Shown: positions 9,530 through 19,094, counted from the first letter of the stretch. The stretch: 64,000 bases of DNA from Massilia sp. NR 4-1 (GCF_001191005.1 NZ_CP012201.1:5270001-5334000); one strand, 5' to 3'. Made by a program: numbers and translations. The notes: generated by a model not told the origin, from the letters alone.

Positions 9530-9558
9530 AAAAAAACCCGCCGCGGCGGGTTTTTTTT
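9530..9558. terminator. Bidirectional intrinsic terminator
   Basis: A perfect palindrome CCCGCCGCGGCGGG (9537-9550) is flanked by seven A's on the left and eight T's on the right. It can end transcription from both ompW (+) and the convergent gcdH (-). Confidence 0.92.
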
Positions 9559-9573
9559 CGGGATGGCCGGCGC

Positions 9574-10758
<1,185 letters not shown>

Positions 10759-10824
10759 CGTGATTCCGTCTCTCTCTTTTATGGTTGATATCGCTTGTCT
10801 AGACTGCTTGCAAAAAACGCTATT

Positions 10825-11328
10825 CTAGCGCAGTCCACGGAACTGGCCGCCATGGAAGACCAGGGGCGGCTGGGGGGATAATTCGCAGTGCTCGACCTCG
10901 CCCACGAAGATGACGTGGTCGCCCTCCGGATAGCGGCTGCGGTTATGGCACTCGAACCAGGCGGAGCAGCCTTTCAGGACGGGCTGGCCGGTGCGCGACA
11001 GCTCGAACTCGGCCGCGCCGAAGGGATTTTCGCCGCGCGTGGAAAACAGCTTGGCCAGATGGCCCTGTTCGGCGCTGAGCACGTTGATTACATAATGGGA
11101 GTTACCGCTGAAAATCGGCAGGCTGTTGGCGCCCGTCGCCAGGCTCCATAGCACCAGCGGCGGCTCCAGCGAGACCGAATTGAAGGAACTGGCCGTCAGG
11201 CCGCGGAAGCTGCCGTCGGCCAGGCGCGTGGTAATGACAGTCACGCCGGTGGCGAATTGCCCCAGCGCTTGGCGGAATTGGCCGCTATCGAATTCGCGCG
11301 TTGCCGCGCGGGGGGAGCGTGTATTCAT
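10825..11328 (-). CDS. Flavin reductase family protein (FMN-binding split barrel)
   Basis: The 167-residue protein, from the ATG at 11328, shows the flavin reductase-like domain: 'ALGQFATGVTVITT', 'GLTASSFNSVSLEPPLVLWSL', 'FVINVL'-like strand 'YVINVLSAEQ' and 'HVIFVGEVEHCE'. Members reduce FMN or FAD with NAD(P)H to supply two-component monooxygenases, or act as small oxidoreductases. No partner oxygenase is adjacent, so the role is open. An upstream ATG at 11352 is in frame, and neither start has a good ribosome binding site. Confidence 0.82.
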   Translation of the reverse strand: MNTRSPRAATREFDSGQFRQALGQFATGVTVITTRLADGSFRGLTASSFNSVSLEPPLVLWSLATGANSLPIFSGNSHYVINVLSAEQGHLAKLFSTRGENPFGAAEFELSRTGQPVLKGCSAWFECHNRSRYPEGDHVIFVGEVEHCELSPQPPLVFHGGQFRGLR

Positions 11329-11478
11329 GGAGGATCCGTATCTTTCTGCCATTATGCCAAATTTGTCGCCCGGCAGCACAAACCGGGGCCGGCCTGAGTC
11401 ATCGCACGCGATTGCAGATGCAGCTTGCGGCGCTTTGCGTTACAGTAGCCGGATGGATTTGAATAGCCAGGAGGCGGT

Positions 11479-12018
11479 ATGACAGTAACGGGAGCCAGCG
11501 ACACCGCCGTGCTGGGCGGGGGCTGTTTCTGGTGCACGGAAGCGGTGTACCTGGAGGTGCGCGGGGTTGTGAAGGTGGCGTCCGGCTACACGGGCGGCCA
11601 GCAGCCGGAGCCGACCTATGAGCAGGTGTGCAGCGGCGAGACCGGGCATGCCGAGGTGATCCGCGTCGAATTCGATCCGGCCCAGATCAGCTACCGCGAG
11701 CTGCTGGAAATCTTCTTCACCATCCACGATCCCACCACGCTGAACCGCCAGGGCAACGACGTCGGCACCCAGTACCGTTCGGTGATCTATTACCAGTCGC
11801 CCGAGCAGGAAGCCACTGCGCGCCAGGTGATCGCGGAAATGGCCCATGTGTGGGACGCGCCCATCGTCACCGAGCTGTCGCCGGCCCAGCCTTTCTACCA
11901 GGCCGAGGATTACCACCAGAACTATTTCGCCCAGCACCCGCTGCAAGGCTATTGCGCCTTCGTCGTCGCGCCCAAGGTCGCCAAGTTCCGCAAGACCTAT
12001 ACCAAATACCTGAAATAG
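11479..12018 (+). CDS. msrA: Peptide-methionine (S)-S-oxide reductase
   Basis: The 179-residue protein has the MsrA active site 'GGCFWCTEAVY' with the catalytic cysteine, followed by 'VASGYTGG' and 'EVIRVEFDPAQISY'. It reduces methionine-S-sulfoxide in oxidised proteins. A strong AGGAGG site precedes the ATG. There is no fused MsrB domain. It is convergent with the cyclopropane synthase gene with a 4-bp gap. Confidence 0.96.
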   Translation: MTVTGASDTAVLGGGCFWCTEAVYLEVRGVVKVASGYTGGQQPEPTYEQVCSGETGHAEVIRVEFDPAQISYRELLEIFFTIHDPTTLNRQGNDVGTQYRSVIYYQSPEQEATARQVIAEMAHVWDAPIVTELSPAQPFYQAEDYHQNYFAQHPLQGYCAFVVAPKVAKFRKTYTKYLK

Positions 12019-12022
12019 CGCT

Positions 12023-13237
12023 TCAGGCCGGATTCTCCGCATACATATACTGCCGCGACCACGGTAGCGCCTGCGGATGGCGGCCGGCCTTGCCGCACAC
12101 GATCTGGTACAGGCTGATCCAGTCCTGGTCGAAGGCGTAGGCGCAGCCGGCCAGGTAGACGTGCCAGATGCGGAAGCGCTTGTCGCCGGCGATGGCTTTC
12201 ACCTGCTCGGCCCGCGCTTCGAAATTGTCGGTCCAGATGGCGCAGGTCTTGGCGTAGTGGCGGCGCAGGTTTTCCACGTCGTAGGCTTCGAGCTGGCCCT
12301 GCTGCATGGCTTTCAGCACCTGGCTAAGATGCGCCAGCTCGCCCTGCGGAAACACGTATTTGTCGATGAACTCGCCGCCGCCGTAAGGCGTTTCTCCACT
12401 GTCGGGGTCGGTGCTGGTGATGCCGTGGTTCATGGCCACGCCATCGTCGGCCAGCAGGCGGTGGATGATGCCGAAGTATTCGGCCAGGTGCTTGACGCCC
12501 ACATGCTCGAACATGCCGACGCTGGTGATGCGGTCGAAGCTGCCGCGCACATCGCGGTAATCCTGCAGGCGGATTTCCACCAGGTGCTCCAGGCCGGCTT
12601 GCGCCACGCGCTCGCGCGCCAGCGCGTACTGGTTTTCCGACAGCGTGATGCCGATGCAGCGCGCGCCATACTTCTGCGCGGCGCGGATCACCAGCGCGCC
12701 CCAGCCGCAGCCGATGTCGAGCAGGGTCTGGCCGCGTTGCAGGCGGATCTTGGCCAGGATATGGTCGATCTTCTTGAGCTGGGCGGTGGCCAGGTCTTCC
12801 TCGCCGTTCTCGAAATAGGCGCAGGAATACACCATGCGCGGATCGAGGAACTGCTGGTAGAACTCGTTGGAGACGTCGTAGTGGTAGCGGATCGCTTCCG
12901 CATCCTTTTTCCGGCTGTGCGTGAACTGGCGCACGATGCGCGACAGCTTGCCGTCCGAGTGCAGGGTCGAATGCGCCAGCGCATTGACGATGCGTATCAT
13001 GTCCTTGGCCTTGCCCGTGACCTCGATCGCCCCTTCCACATAGGCCGTGCCCAGGTTCGACAGGCTCGGGGAAAGCAGGTAGCGCGCGGCCGAGGGGTTG
13101 GGAATGCGGATGGTGACGCGCGGCGCCTCGCTGGAAAAATCGAAGGCCTGCCCGTTCCACAATTCGATGCGCAAGGGCAGGGTGATTTGCTGGCGGATGC
13201 CTGCCGTCCAGGCGCTGAGTCGGCTTTGTACGAACAA
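12023..13237 (-). CDS. cfa: Cyclopropane-fatty-acyl-phospholipid synthase
   Basis: The protein is a CFA/mycolic acid synthase of about 404 residues. It has 'YHYDVSNEFYQQFLD', the SAM-binding 'LLDIGCGWGALVIRAAQKYGARCIGITLS' region and 'ITSVGMFEHVG'. It transfers a methylene group from SAM to unsaturated acyl chains of membrane phospholipids. The start is set at a TTG (13237) because ACGGAGG lies 5 bases upstream of it. A GTG 45 bp upstream would add 15 residues but has no ribosome binding site. It stands opposite msrA; both fit envelope and oxidative stress protection. Confidence 0.92.
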   Translation of the reverse strand: MFVQSRLSAWTAGIRQQITLPLRIELWNGQAFDFSSEAPRVTIRIPNPSAARYLLSPSLSNLGTAYVEGAIEVTGKAKDMIRIVNALAHSTLHSDGKLSRIVRQFTHSRKKDAEAIRYHYDVSNEFYQQFLDPRMVYSCAYFENGEEDLATAQLKKIDHILAKIRLQRGQTLLDIGCGWGALVIRAAQKYGARCIGITLSENQYALARERVAQAGLEHLVEIRLQDYRDVRGSFDRITSVGMFEHVGVKHLAEYFGIIHRLLADDGVAMNHGITSTDPDSGETPYGGGEFIDKYVFPQGELAHLSQVLKAMQQGQLEAYDVENLRRHYAKTCAIWTDNFEARAEQVKAIAGDKRFRIWHVYLAGCAYAFDQDWISLYQIVCGKAGRHPQALPWSRQYMYAENPA

Positions 13238-13294
13238 GATAACCTCCGTTAGTACGATCACAACGACACTGCACCGGGACACGGCCTGGTTGGC

Positions 13295-14485
13295 TTAGGG
13301 CTGGATGCGCTCCTTGCTCCAGCTACCGTCCGCTTGCAGCGTATACACGATCCGGTCATGGAAGCGCGATTGGCGCCCCTGCCAGAATTCCACGCGTTCG
13401 GGCACCAGGCGGTAGCCGCCCCAGTGCGCCGGACGCTGCGGCTGTTCGCCGCTGGCCGCTTCCACGGCCGCATACTTGGCCTCCATCTCTTCGCGGCTGC
13501 CGACCGGCATGCTCTGCGCCGACGCGATGGCGGCCAGCCGGCTCTTCAATGGCCGGCTGTAGAAATAGGTGTCGCTGTCCTCGGCCGAGGTTTTTTCCAC
13601 CCGGCCCTCGATGCGGACCTGGCGTTCCAGCTCGCGCCAGAAGAACAGCAGGGCGGCTTGCGGATTGTCCGCCAGCTCATGGCCTTTCTGGCTCTCGTAA
13701 TTGGTGTACCAGGTGAAACCGCGCGCGTCGTACTGCTTGATCAGCACGATGCGCGAACTGGGCCGGCCATCCTTGCTGGCCGTGGCCACGCTCATCGCGT
13801 TCGGCTCGCTCACCTGCGCCTTCATGGCTTCGTCGAACCACTTGGCAAACTGGGCGATCGGGTCGGCCAGCGTATCGTCTTCCGACAGGCTGGCGCGGCC
13901 GTAATCGAGACGCAGATCGGCCAGCGCAATGCCGCCGGCGGCCGGCGCCTGTTGGCCGATACCGCGGCGGCGCTGCATGGCCTCGCCCAGGATCTGCATC
14001 TGCGCGGCGCTGAACAGGCGTTTCGCCATCGGCGCCAGCTGCTCTTCCTCGATCGCCATATGGCCGGCATAGATGCCGCTGAAACGCTCCACATCGGCGC
14101 GCGACAGCGCGGCCGACGAACCGTTGGCAATCCCATCAAGTTGTGTTTTGATTATATGCCAATCCGTTTCCATTTGCTGGTGCTGGGCCAGGATGTGCGG
14201 CTTCACGCTCAGCAGCAGGGCCGCGTCCTCGCCCTGGGCATTGGCGTCGAGCATGGGCAGCAAGTCCTGTTCCTCGTCCTGGTGGTGCAGGTGGGCGGCC
14301 TTGTTGAAGTAATTGAGCACGGACTGGGCGGCTTGCTGGGCGGCGGCGTCGGCGCCATGGCTGGGCAGGTGGGCCAGCAGATTGTCCAGGGTTTTGAGCT
14401 GTTTGCGGATGCGGTCGTGGCAGTGCTTGAGGACGGCGATCGGCTGATCGAAGCCGGGCGCCGTGTCGAACAGTTTATCGTTCAT
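13295..14485 (-). CDS. Hemerythrin-like (HHE) domain fused to pyridoxamine 5'-phosphate oxidase
   Basis: One uninterrupted 396-residue frame from the ATG at 14485, which has a GAGAAAG upstream. Residues 1-175 form an HHE hemerythrin-like four-helix domain with all expected ligands: H23, HHxxEE at 67-72, H102 and HxxxE at 142-146. Residues 187-396 are a full PdxH: 'SSRIVLIK', 'TWYTNYESQKG', 'SRPLKSR', and the terminal 'EFWQGRQSRFHDR'. The FMN-contacting Arg of the E. coli 'SRK' motif is Gln here. PdxH makes pyridoxal phosphate from PNP or PMP using FMN and O2. The attached di-iron domain could sense or store O2. It diverges from tcdA. Confidence 0.9.
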   Translation of the reverse strand: MNDKLFDTAPGFDQPIAVLKHCHDRIRKQLKTLDNLLAHLPSHGADAAAQQAAQSVLNYFNKAAHLHHQDEEQDLLPMLDANAQGEDAALLLSVKPHILAQHQQMETDWHIIKTQLDGIANGSSAALSRADVERFSGIYAGHMAIEEEQLAPMAKRLFSAAQMQILGEAMQRRRGIGQQAPAAGGIALADLRLDYGRASLSEDDTLADPIAQFAKWFDEAMKAQVSEPNAMSVATASKDGRPSSRIVLIKQYDARGFTWYTNYESQKGHELADNPQAALLFFWRELERQVRIEGRVEKTSAEDSDTYFYSRPLKSRLAAIASAQSMPVGSREEMEAKYAAVEAASGEQPQRPAHWGGYRLVPERVEFWQGRQSRFHDRIVYTLQADGSWSKERIQP

Positions 14486-14554
14486 GGCTTTCTCGTTAGC
14501 TGAGTTGGGGCCATTGTAGGATACTCTTGGGCTGGGTCCGGTAAAATATGGCGG

Positions 14555-15481
14555 ATGAATTCCCTGCATACTCCTTTTGGCCTAGGCGACGGCGCCGCGG
14601 CCGCCCCCGAGCACGATATCGACTTTGAACGCCGCTTCGGCGGCATCGCCCGCCTGTACGGCGCGCGCGCCCTGGAACGCTTCCGCAGCGCCCATGTGTG
14701 CGTGATCGGCGTCGGCGGCGTCGGTTCCTGGATCGTCGAAGCGCTGGCGCGCAGCGCCATCGGCCGCATGACCCTGATCGACCTCGACAACGTGGCCGAG
14801 TCGAATATCAACCGTCAGATCCAGGCCCTGAGCGGCACCCTGGGCATGGCCAAGATCACCGCCCTGGCCGAGCGCGTGGCCCAGATCAATCCCTATTGCC
14901 AGATTAACCAGATCGAAGACTTCATCACGCCCGATAATCTGGACCAGATGATCGGCGCCCACGCCTACGACTACGTGATCGACGCCATCGACAGCGCCAA
15001 GTCGAAGACGGCCCTGATCCATTATTGCCGCAGCAAGGGCATCCCACTGATCACCATCGGCAGCGCCGGCGGCCAGACCGACCCCACCCGTATCGAGGTG
15101 CGCGACCTGGCCAAGACCGAGCAGGAGCCGCTGCTGAAGAAGGTGCGGCGCCGTCTGCGCAGCCAGTACAACTACCCGCCCAACTCGAAGAACAAGCTGC
15201 ATGTGGACGCGGTGTTCTCGATGGAGCCGCTGAAATTCCCGGAAACGGGCGAGGTGTGCTCGGTCGATGCCGACGAAAAGCAGCCCGGCGTCACCGGCAT
15301 CAACTGCGCCGGTTTCGGCTCCTCGGTGGTGGTGACGGCCACCTTCGGCCTGGTGGCCGCCGGCCATCTGCTGAACAAGCTGGCCGCCAGCGTGGCTGTG
15401 GCGGAAACCGGGGCCGAGTCCAAGGCCGAGTCCACGGCAGTGCCGCTCCCCGCCGCCAGCGTGCCGCCTGCCGCCGCGTAG
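14555..15481 (+). CDS. tcdA: tRNA threonylcarbamoyladenosine dehydratase
   Basis: This 308-residue E1/ThiF-like protein has the nucleotide-binding loop 'VCVIGVGGVGSWIVEALARSAIG', then 'LIDLDNVAESNINRQIQAL' and 'DYVIDAIDSAKSKTALI'. Together these match TcdA (CsdL). It dehydrates t6A37 to cyclic ct6A in tRNAs using ATP. It acts downstream of the Sua5 enzyme encoded at 4.4 kb. The last 30 residues are Ala/Glu-rich and low complexity. It diverges from the hemerythrin-PdxH gene across 69 bp. Confidence 0.93.
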   Translation: MNSLHTPFGLGDGAAAAPEHDIDFERRFGGIARLYGARALERFRSAHVCVIGVGGVGSWIVEALARSAIGRMTLIDLDNVAESNINRQIQALSGTLGMAKITALAERVAQINPYCQINQIEDFITPDNLDQMIGAHAYDYVIDAIDSAKSKTALIHYCRSKGIPLITIGSAGGQTDPTRIEVRDLAKTEQEPLLKKVRRRLRSQYNYPPNSKNKLHVDAVFSMEPLKFPETGEVCSVDADEKQPGVTGINCAGFGSSVVVTATFGLVAAGHLLNKLAASVAVAETGAESKAESTAVPLPAASVPPAAA

Positions 15482-15516
15482 CGCAGCGCGCCATGCCCGC
15501 CCGGGCCTAGCGCTGT

Positions 15517-16050
15517 TCAGCGGCTCGCCACGGGACGGTAAAGTCCCGACGGCAGCGATTCCACCAGCGCGATCTCCCTGACCTCCCAGCCAATCGGCGC
15601 GCAGGCCGCGGCGGCCGGCGGCGCCGTTTTCGCCTCGCGCATCAGCGTGACATGGGGGCGGAACTCGCCATGGGTGGCGGCCGAAAAACCCGCCGCTTCC
15701 AGGCGCCGCATCAGATCGTCCTGCAGCGCCAGCAGCGCGGGCGGCACGGCCGACATGCCGGCCCAGGCGATGCGCGGCTTGCTGAAATAGCCGAAATAAT
15801 CGATCTCCAGCCGCAGCGGCGGCACGGGCAGGGCATGCAAAATATCCAGCAGCGGCGGCAGCGCCGTGGCGGCTTGCTGGCCGAGGAAGGCCAGGGTCAG
15901 GTGCAGTTTATCGGGCGGCGTGGCGCGGCCCGCGAGCTGGGATTGAAGGGCCGCCAGGGCGCTGCGCGTGGCCGGATCTGGCCACAGCGCGAAAAAAAGC
16001 TTGTGGGCAGGCGCGGCGTTTATCCCGCCTGAAGATTGATTTGTTATCAT
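15517..16050 (-). CDS. thpR: RNA 2',3'-cyclic phosphodiesterase
   Basis: This 177-residue 2H phosphoesterase has both histidine motifs, 'HLTLAFLG' and 'HVTLMRE', as in ThpR/LigT. The family hydrolyses 2',3'-cyclic phosphate ends of RNA and can ligate tRNA halves in vitro. 'FFALWPDPATRSAL' near the start is typical of the family. It diverges from the FKBP gene with only 35 bp between starts. Confidence 0.9.
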   Translation of the reverse strand: MITNQSSGGINAAPAHKLFFALWPDPATRSALAALQSQLAGRATPPDKLHLTLAFLGQQAATALPPLLDILHALPVPPLRLEIDYFGYFSKPRIAWAGMSAVPPALLALQDDLMRRLEAAGFSAATHGEFRPHVTLMREAKTAPPAAAACAPIGWEVREIALVESLPSGLYRPVASR

Positions 16051-16085
16051 GATGCCGCTCTCAACACCAGAGGAAAGAATTTACC

Positions 16086-16574
16086 ATGATCCGTCGTTCC
16101 GCATTATTTGCCTTCATCTTTGCCGCCGCCAGCGCCGCCCAGGCGCAGCAACCGCAAGCCGAGCCGCAGCCGCAGTCGCAGCCCGAAGCGGCTGCGCCGG
16201 TGGTGGTCGGTTCCGCCACGCCAGGTCCGGTGGCCGAACAACTGATCATCACCGACGTCAAGGTCGGCACCGGCCGCGAAGCCCTGGCCGGCCAGACCGT
16301 GCGCGTCAACTACACCGGCTGGCTGTATCGCCCACTGGCCAAGAACCAGCGCGGCCGCAAGTTCGACTCCTCGATCGGCCGCGAGCCGCTCGAATTCCCG
16401 CTCGGTAAAGGCCGTGTCATCAAGGGTTGGGACCAGGGCGTGGCCGGCATGAAGGTCGGCGGCAAGCGCACACTGATCATCCCCGCCGAACTGGCTTACG
16501 GTTCGCGCTCGATGGGCGATATTCCATCGAATTCGGCCCTGATCTTCGACGTCGAACTGCTGGACGTGAAGTAA
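16086..16574 (+). CDS. Exported FKBP-type peptidyl-prolyl cis-trans isomerase
   Basis: The 162-residue protein has a signal peptide ending around 'AAQAQQ', followed by a Gln/Pro/Glu-rich linker (about residues 20-40). A single FKBP domain follows ('VRVNYTGWLY', 'KFDSSIGREPLEFPLGKGRVIKGWDQGVAGMKVGGKR', 'LIPAELAYGSRSMG-IPSNSALIFDVELL'). The active-site aromatics are present. It is expected to fold proline-containing proteins in the periplasm. AGAGGAAAG precedes the ATG. Confidence 0.93.
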   Translation: MIRRSALFAFIFAAASAAQAQQPQAEPQPQSQPEAAAPVVVGSATPGPVAEQLIITDVKVGTGREALAGQTVRVNYTGWLYRPLAKNQRGRKFDSSIGREPLEFPLGKGRVIKGWDQGVAGMKVGGKRTLIIPAELAYGSRSMGDIPSNSALIFDVELLDVK

Positions 16575-16665
16575 TTCCCGTTGGCGCCGCGCGCGTCCCA
16601 GCGACGCGCCGCGGCAGAGGCAAATCGGCGTACACTAGGTCTCTCATCCGCGCGGAGACCTCGCC

Positions 16666-17598
16666 ATGAACATTGCCAACAATGTTACTGAGCTGATCGG
16701 CAATACGCCCCTGGTGCGCATCCAGCGCATGGCGGCAGGCGCCCCGGCCCAGCTGCTGGCCAAGCTCGAATTCTACAATCCCGCCCACAGCGTCAAAGAC
16801 CGCATTGGCCTGTCCATGATCGAGGCGGCGGAGGCGGCAGGGCAGATCCATCCCGACACCATCATCCTGGAGCCGACCAGCGGCAATACCGGCATCGCGC
16901 TGGCCATGGTGTGCGCGGCGCGCGGCTACCGCTGCATGCTGGTCATGCCCGAAACCATGAGCCGCGAACGGCGCATGCTGCTGCGCGCCTATGGCGCGGA
17001 ACTGGTGCTGACGCCGGGCGCCGAAGGCATGCTCGGGGCCATCCGCCGTGCCGAGGAAATGGCGGAGGCGGACCGGCGCTACCTGATGCCGCAGCAATTC
17101 AACAATCCCGCCAATCCCGACGTGCACCGCCGCACCACGGCCGAAGAGATCTGGCGCGATACGGATGGCCAGGCCGACATCCTGGTGTCCGGTGTCGGCA
17201 CCGGCGGCACGATCACCGGCGTGGGGGAAGTGATCAAGGCGCGCAAGCCGGAATTCCAGTGCATCGCGGTGGAGCCGGAAGCGTCGCCCATCCTGTCGAA
17301 GGGCGTCAAGGGACCGCATCCGATCCAGGGCATCGGCGCCGGCTTCGTGCCGGCCGTGCTGAATACCCATGTGTACAACGAAGTGATCTGCGTGAAGAAC
17401 GAGGATGCCTTCGCCACGGCGCGCCGCGCGGCGCGTGAAGAAGGGCTGCTGGTGGGGATTTCCTCGGGCGCGGCGCTGTGGGCCGCGCTGCAGGTGGCGT
17501 GGCGGCCGGAGAACCAAGGGAAGATGGTGATCACCGTCATTCCCTCGTTCGGCGAGCGCTATCTCAGCACGGCCCTGTTCGAAGGGCTGGCCGATTAG
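16666..17598 (+). CDS. cysK: Cysteine synthase A (O-acetylserine sulfhydrylase)
   Basis: The 310-residue PLP enzyme has 'LIGNTPLVRI', the PLP lysine in 'NPAHSVKDRIG', the substrate loop 'PTSGNTGIALA', the phosphate loop 'GTGGTITG' and 'GPHPIQGIGAGFVP', which favours CysK over CysM. It makes cysteine from O-acetylserine and sulfide. It converges with the metal exporter gene (17-bp gap). Confidence 0.93.
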   Translation: MNIANNVTELIGNTPLVRIQRMAAGAPAQLLAKLEFYNPAHSVKDRIGLSMIEAAEAAGQIHPDTIILEPTSGNTGIALAMVCAARGYRCMLVMPETMSRERRMLLRAYGAELVLTPGAEGMLGAIRRAEEMAEADRRYLMPQQFNNPANPDVHRRTTAEEIWRDTDGQADILVSGVGTGGTITGVGEVIKARKPEFQCIAVEPEASPILSKGVKGPHPIQGIGAGFVPAVLNTHVYNEVICVKNEDAFATARRAAREEGLLVGISSGAALWAALQVAWRPENQGKMVITVIPSFGERYLSTALFEGLAD

Positions 17599-17615
17599 CG
17601 CTGGCGCTGGCCGGC

Positions 17616-18698
17616 TCAGTGCCGGTGGCCGTGCTGCTGCGGCGCGTGCTGGTGGGCCGGTTCATGCGGATGGTCATGATCGTGGTCATGCTCATGCTCA
17701 TGCTCATGATTGTGGTCGTGATTGTGGTCGTGGTCATGCGCATGGTCGTCGTGTTCATGTCCATGATCATCGCCGTTGCCGTGCAGGCAGCAGGCATGTT
17801 CCGTGGTTCCCTGTTCGGTTTGCAGCGTCGTATGGTGGATGGAGAACTTTTCCTTGAGCTCGCGCGTGATGGCGTCGAGCGCCTGGTCGCCCGGATACCC
17901 GTCCGGCATGACCAGGTGGGCCGTGAGCGCCGTTTCGGTCGTGCTCATGGACCAGATGTGCAGATCGTGCACCTCGGTCACGCCCGGCTGCGCGCGCAGG
18001 AACTGCTCGACCTGGGGTGCATCCACATTTTCCGGCACCGCCGCCAGCACCATGCGCAGCGACTCGCGCAGCAGCGACCAGGTACCCATCGTAATCAGCA
18101 CCACGATGGCGATGCTGACCAGCGGATCGAGCCAGGTCCAGCCCGTGTACATCACCACCAGGCCGGACAGCAGCACGCCCAGCGAAATCGCCGCATCGGC
18201 CGCCAGGTGCAGGTAGGCGCCGCGGATATTCAAATCGTCCTTGCTGCCCGCCATGAACAGCATGGCCGACAAGCCGTTCACCGCGATGCCCACCGCGGCC
18301 ACCACCGATACGGTCAGCCCCTGCACCGGCGTTGGGTTCATCAATTGCAGCACCGCCTCCCAGGCAATCGCCCCGCAGGCCGCCATCAGCAGCATGCCGT
18401 TGAACAGCGCCGCCAGCATCGAGCTGCTGCGCAAGCCGTAGGTATAGCGGCCGGACGGCGTGCGTTTCGCCAGAATCGCTGCGCCCCAGGCCAGCATCAG
18501 GCCCAGCACATCGGACAGGTTATGGCCCGCATCGGCCATCAGCGCCGTCGAATTGGCGATGAAGCCGTAGACGAATTCCACCGCCACGAAGACCGCATTG
18601 AGCGTAATGGCGATGGCAAAGGCGCGGCCGTGGTCCGTTGGATTGCCGTGATGGTGATGATGGCCATGCTCATGGCCATGATGGTGATGAGCGCTCAT
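17616..18698 (-). CDS. CDF-family metal cation exporter (CzcD/ZitB-like) with His-rich ends
   Basis: The 360-residue protein has six membrane segments. The two metal-site helices of cation diffusion facilitators are present: 'MADAGHNLSDV' (HxxxD) and 'LHLAADAAIS' (HxxxD). A C-terminal cytosolic domain contains 'VHDLHIWSMS'. It exports Zn2+, Co2+ or Cd2+ against H+. Both termini carry histidine-rich runs. The last 55 residues are almost pure His/Asp/Glu, encoded by short CATG-type repeats (about 17660-17760). Its start overlaps the stop of the ArsR gene by 4 bp, so the two form an operon. Confidence 0.93.
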   Translation of the reverse strand: MSAHHHHGHEHGHHHHHGNPTDHGRAFAIAITLNAVFVAVEFVYGFIANSTALMADAGHNLSDVLGLMLAWGAAILAKRTPSGRYTYGLRSSSMLAALFNGMLLMAACGAIAWEAVLQLMNPTPVQGLTVSVVAAVGIAVNGLSAMLFMAGSKDDLNIRGAYLHLAADAAISLGVLLSGLVVMYTGWTWLDPLVSIAIVVLITMGTWSLLRESLRMVLAAVPENVDAPQVEQFLRAQPGVTEVHDLHIWSMSTTETALTAHLVMPDGYPGDQALDAITRELKEKFSIHHTTLQTEQGTTEHACCLHGNGDDHGHEHDDHAHDHDHNHDHNHEHEHEHDHDHDHPHEPAHQHAPQQHGHRH

Positions 18699-19012
18699 GC
18701 ATCGATCCCGTTGGAAGGTTCTGCGATATGGTCCAGCATATCGCCCAAAACGCCGCTGATATGCGCATCGGCGGCCGAATAAAAGACCTGTTTCCCCTGC
18801 CGCTCCGACTTCACGATACGCGCCGCGCGCAGCAAGCGCAAATGGTGGCTCACGAGCGACGTGCTCAGCTGCAGCCGCTCCGCGATCGCGCTCACCGCCA
18901 CCGGCGCCGCCACGCAGGCCAGCACGATGCGCAGCCGGGTCGGATCGCCCAGCAAATGGAACAAGTCCGCCAATTGCGCCACCGCCGCATCCGAAACAGG
19001 AGAGGAATTCAT
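18695..19012 (-). CDS. ArsR/SmtB-family metal-responsive repressor
   Basis: This 105-residue winged-helix protein has 'LFHLLGDPTRLRIVLAC', 'LQLSTSLVSHHLRLLRAARIV' and 'RQGKQVFYSAAD', the ArsR/SmtB signature. The C-terminal helix 'DAHISGVLGDMLDHIAE' has Asp and His residues that match the alpha-5 metal site of Zn/Co sensors. It is predicted to repress itself and the exporter downstream until metal binds. The ATG at 19012 is preferred; a TTG at 19039 lies inside the operator. No ribosome binding site is visible, so a leaderless mRNA is possible. Confidence 0.92.
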   Translation of the reverse strand: MNSSPVSDAAVAQLADLFHLLGDPTRLRIVLACVAAPVAVSAIAERLQLSTSLVSHHLRLLRAARIVKSERQGKQVFYSAADAHISGVLGDMLDHIAEPSNGIDA

Positions 19013-19020
19013 AGAAAAAA

Positions 19021-19042
19021 CATTTGAACAGATATTCAAATG
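19021..19042. promoter_or_regulatory. ArsR/SmtB-type operator
   Basis: A perfect inverted repeat CATTTGAA-N6-TTCAAATG containing the 12-2-12-like core TTGAACA..TATTCAA, the classical ArsR/SmtB operator form. It ends 8 bp before the repressor ATG, so bound repressor would block the promoter of the repressor-exporter operon. Confidence 0.85.
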
Positions 19043-19094
19043 TTAGCCCAAAAAACGCGGCGCCGCAAACCCCATCCGATCCGGATCAAAAAAA

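Noticed and set aside
13295..14485. Possible frameshift or missed stop joining hemerythrin and PdxH genes
   Set aside because: The frame runs without interruption through a linker with a sensible composition, and no start codon with a ribosome binding site is seen before the PdxH part. A sequencing error cannot be fully excluded.
16585..16615. Hairpin after the FKBP gene as terminator
   Set aside because: GCGCGTC-CCAGC-GACGCGC can pair, but no T run follows, so a terminator call is not supported.
17640..17770. Short repeats resembling a CRISPR array
   Set aside because: The repeats are only about 6 bp, have no spacers and encode the His/Asp-rich tail of the metal exporter in frame.
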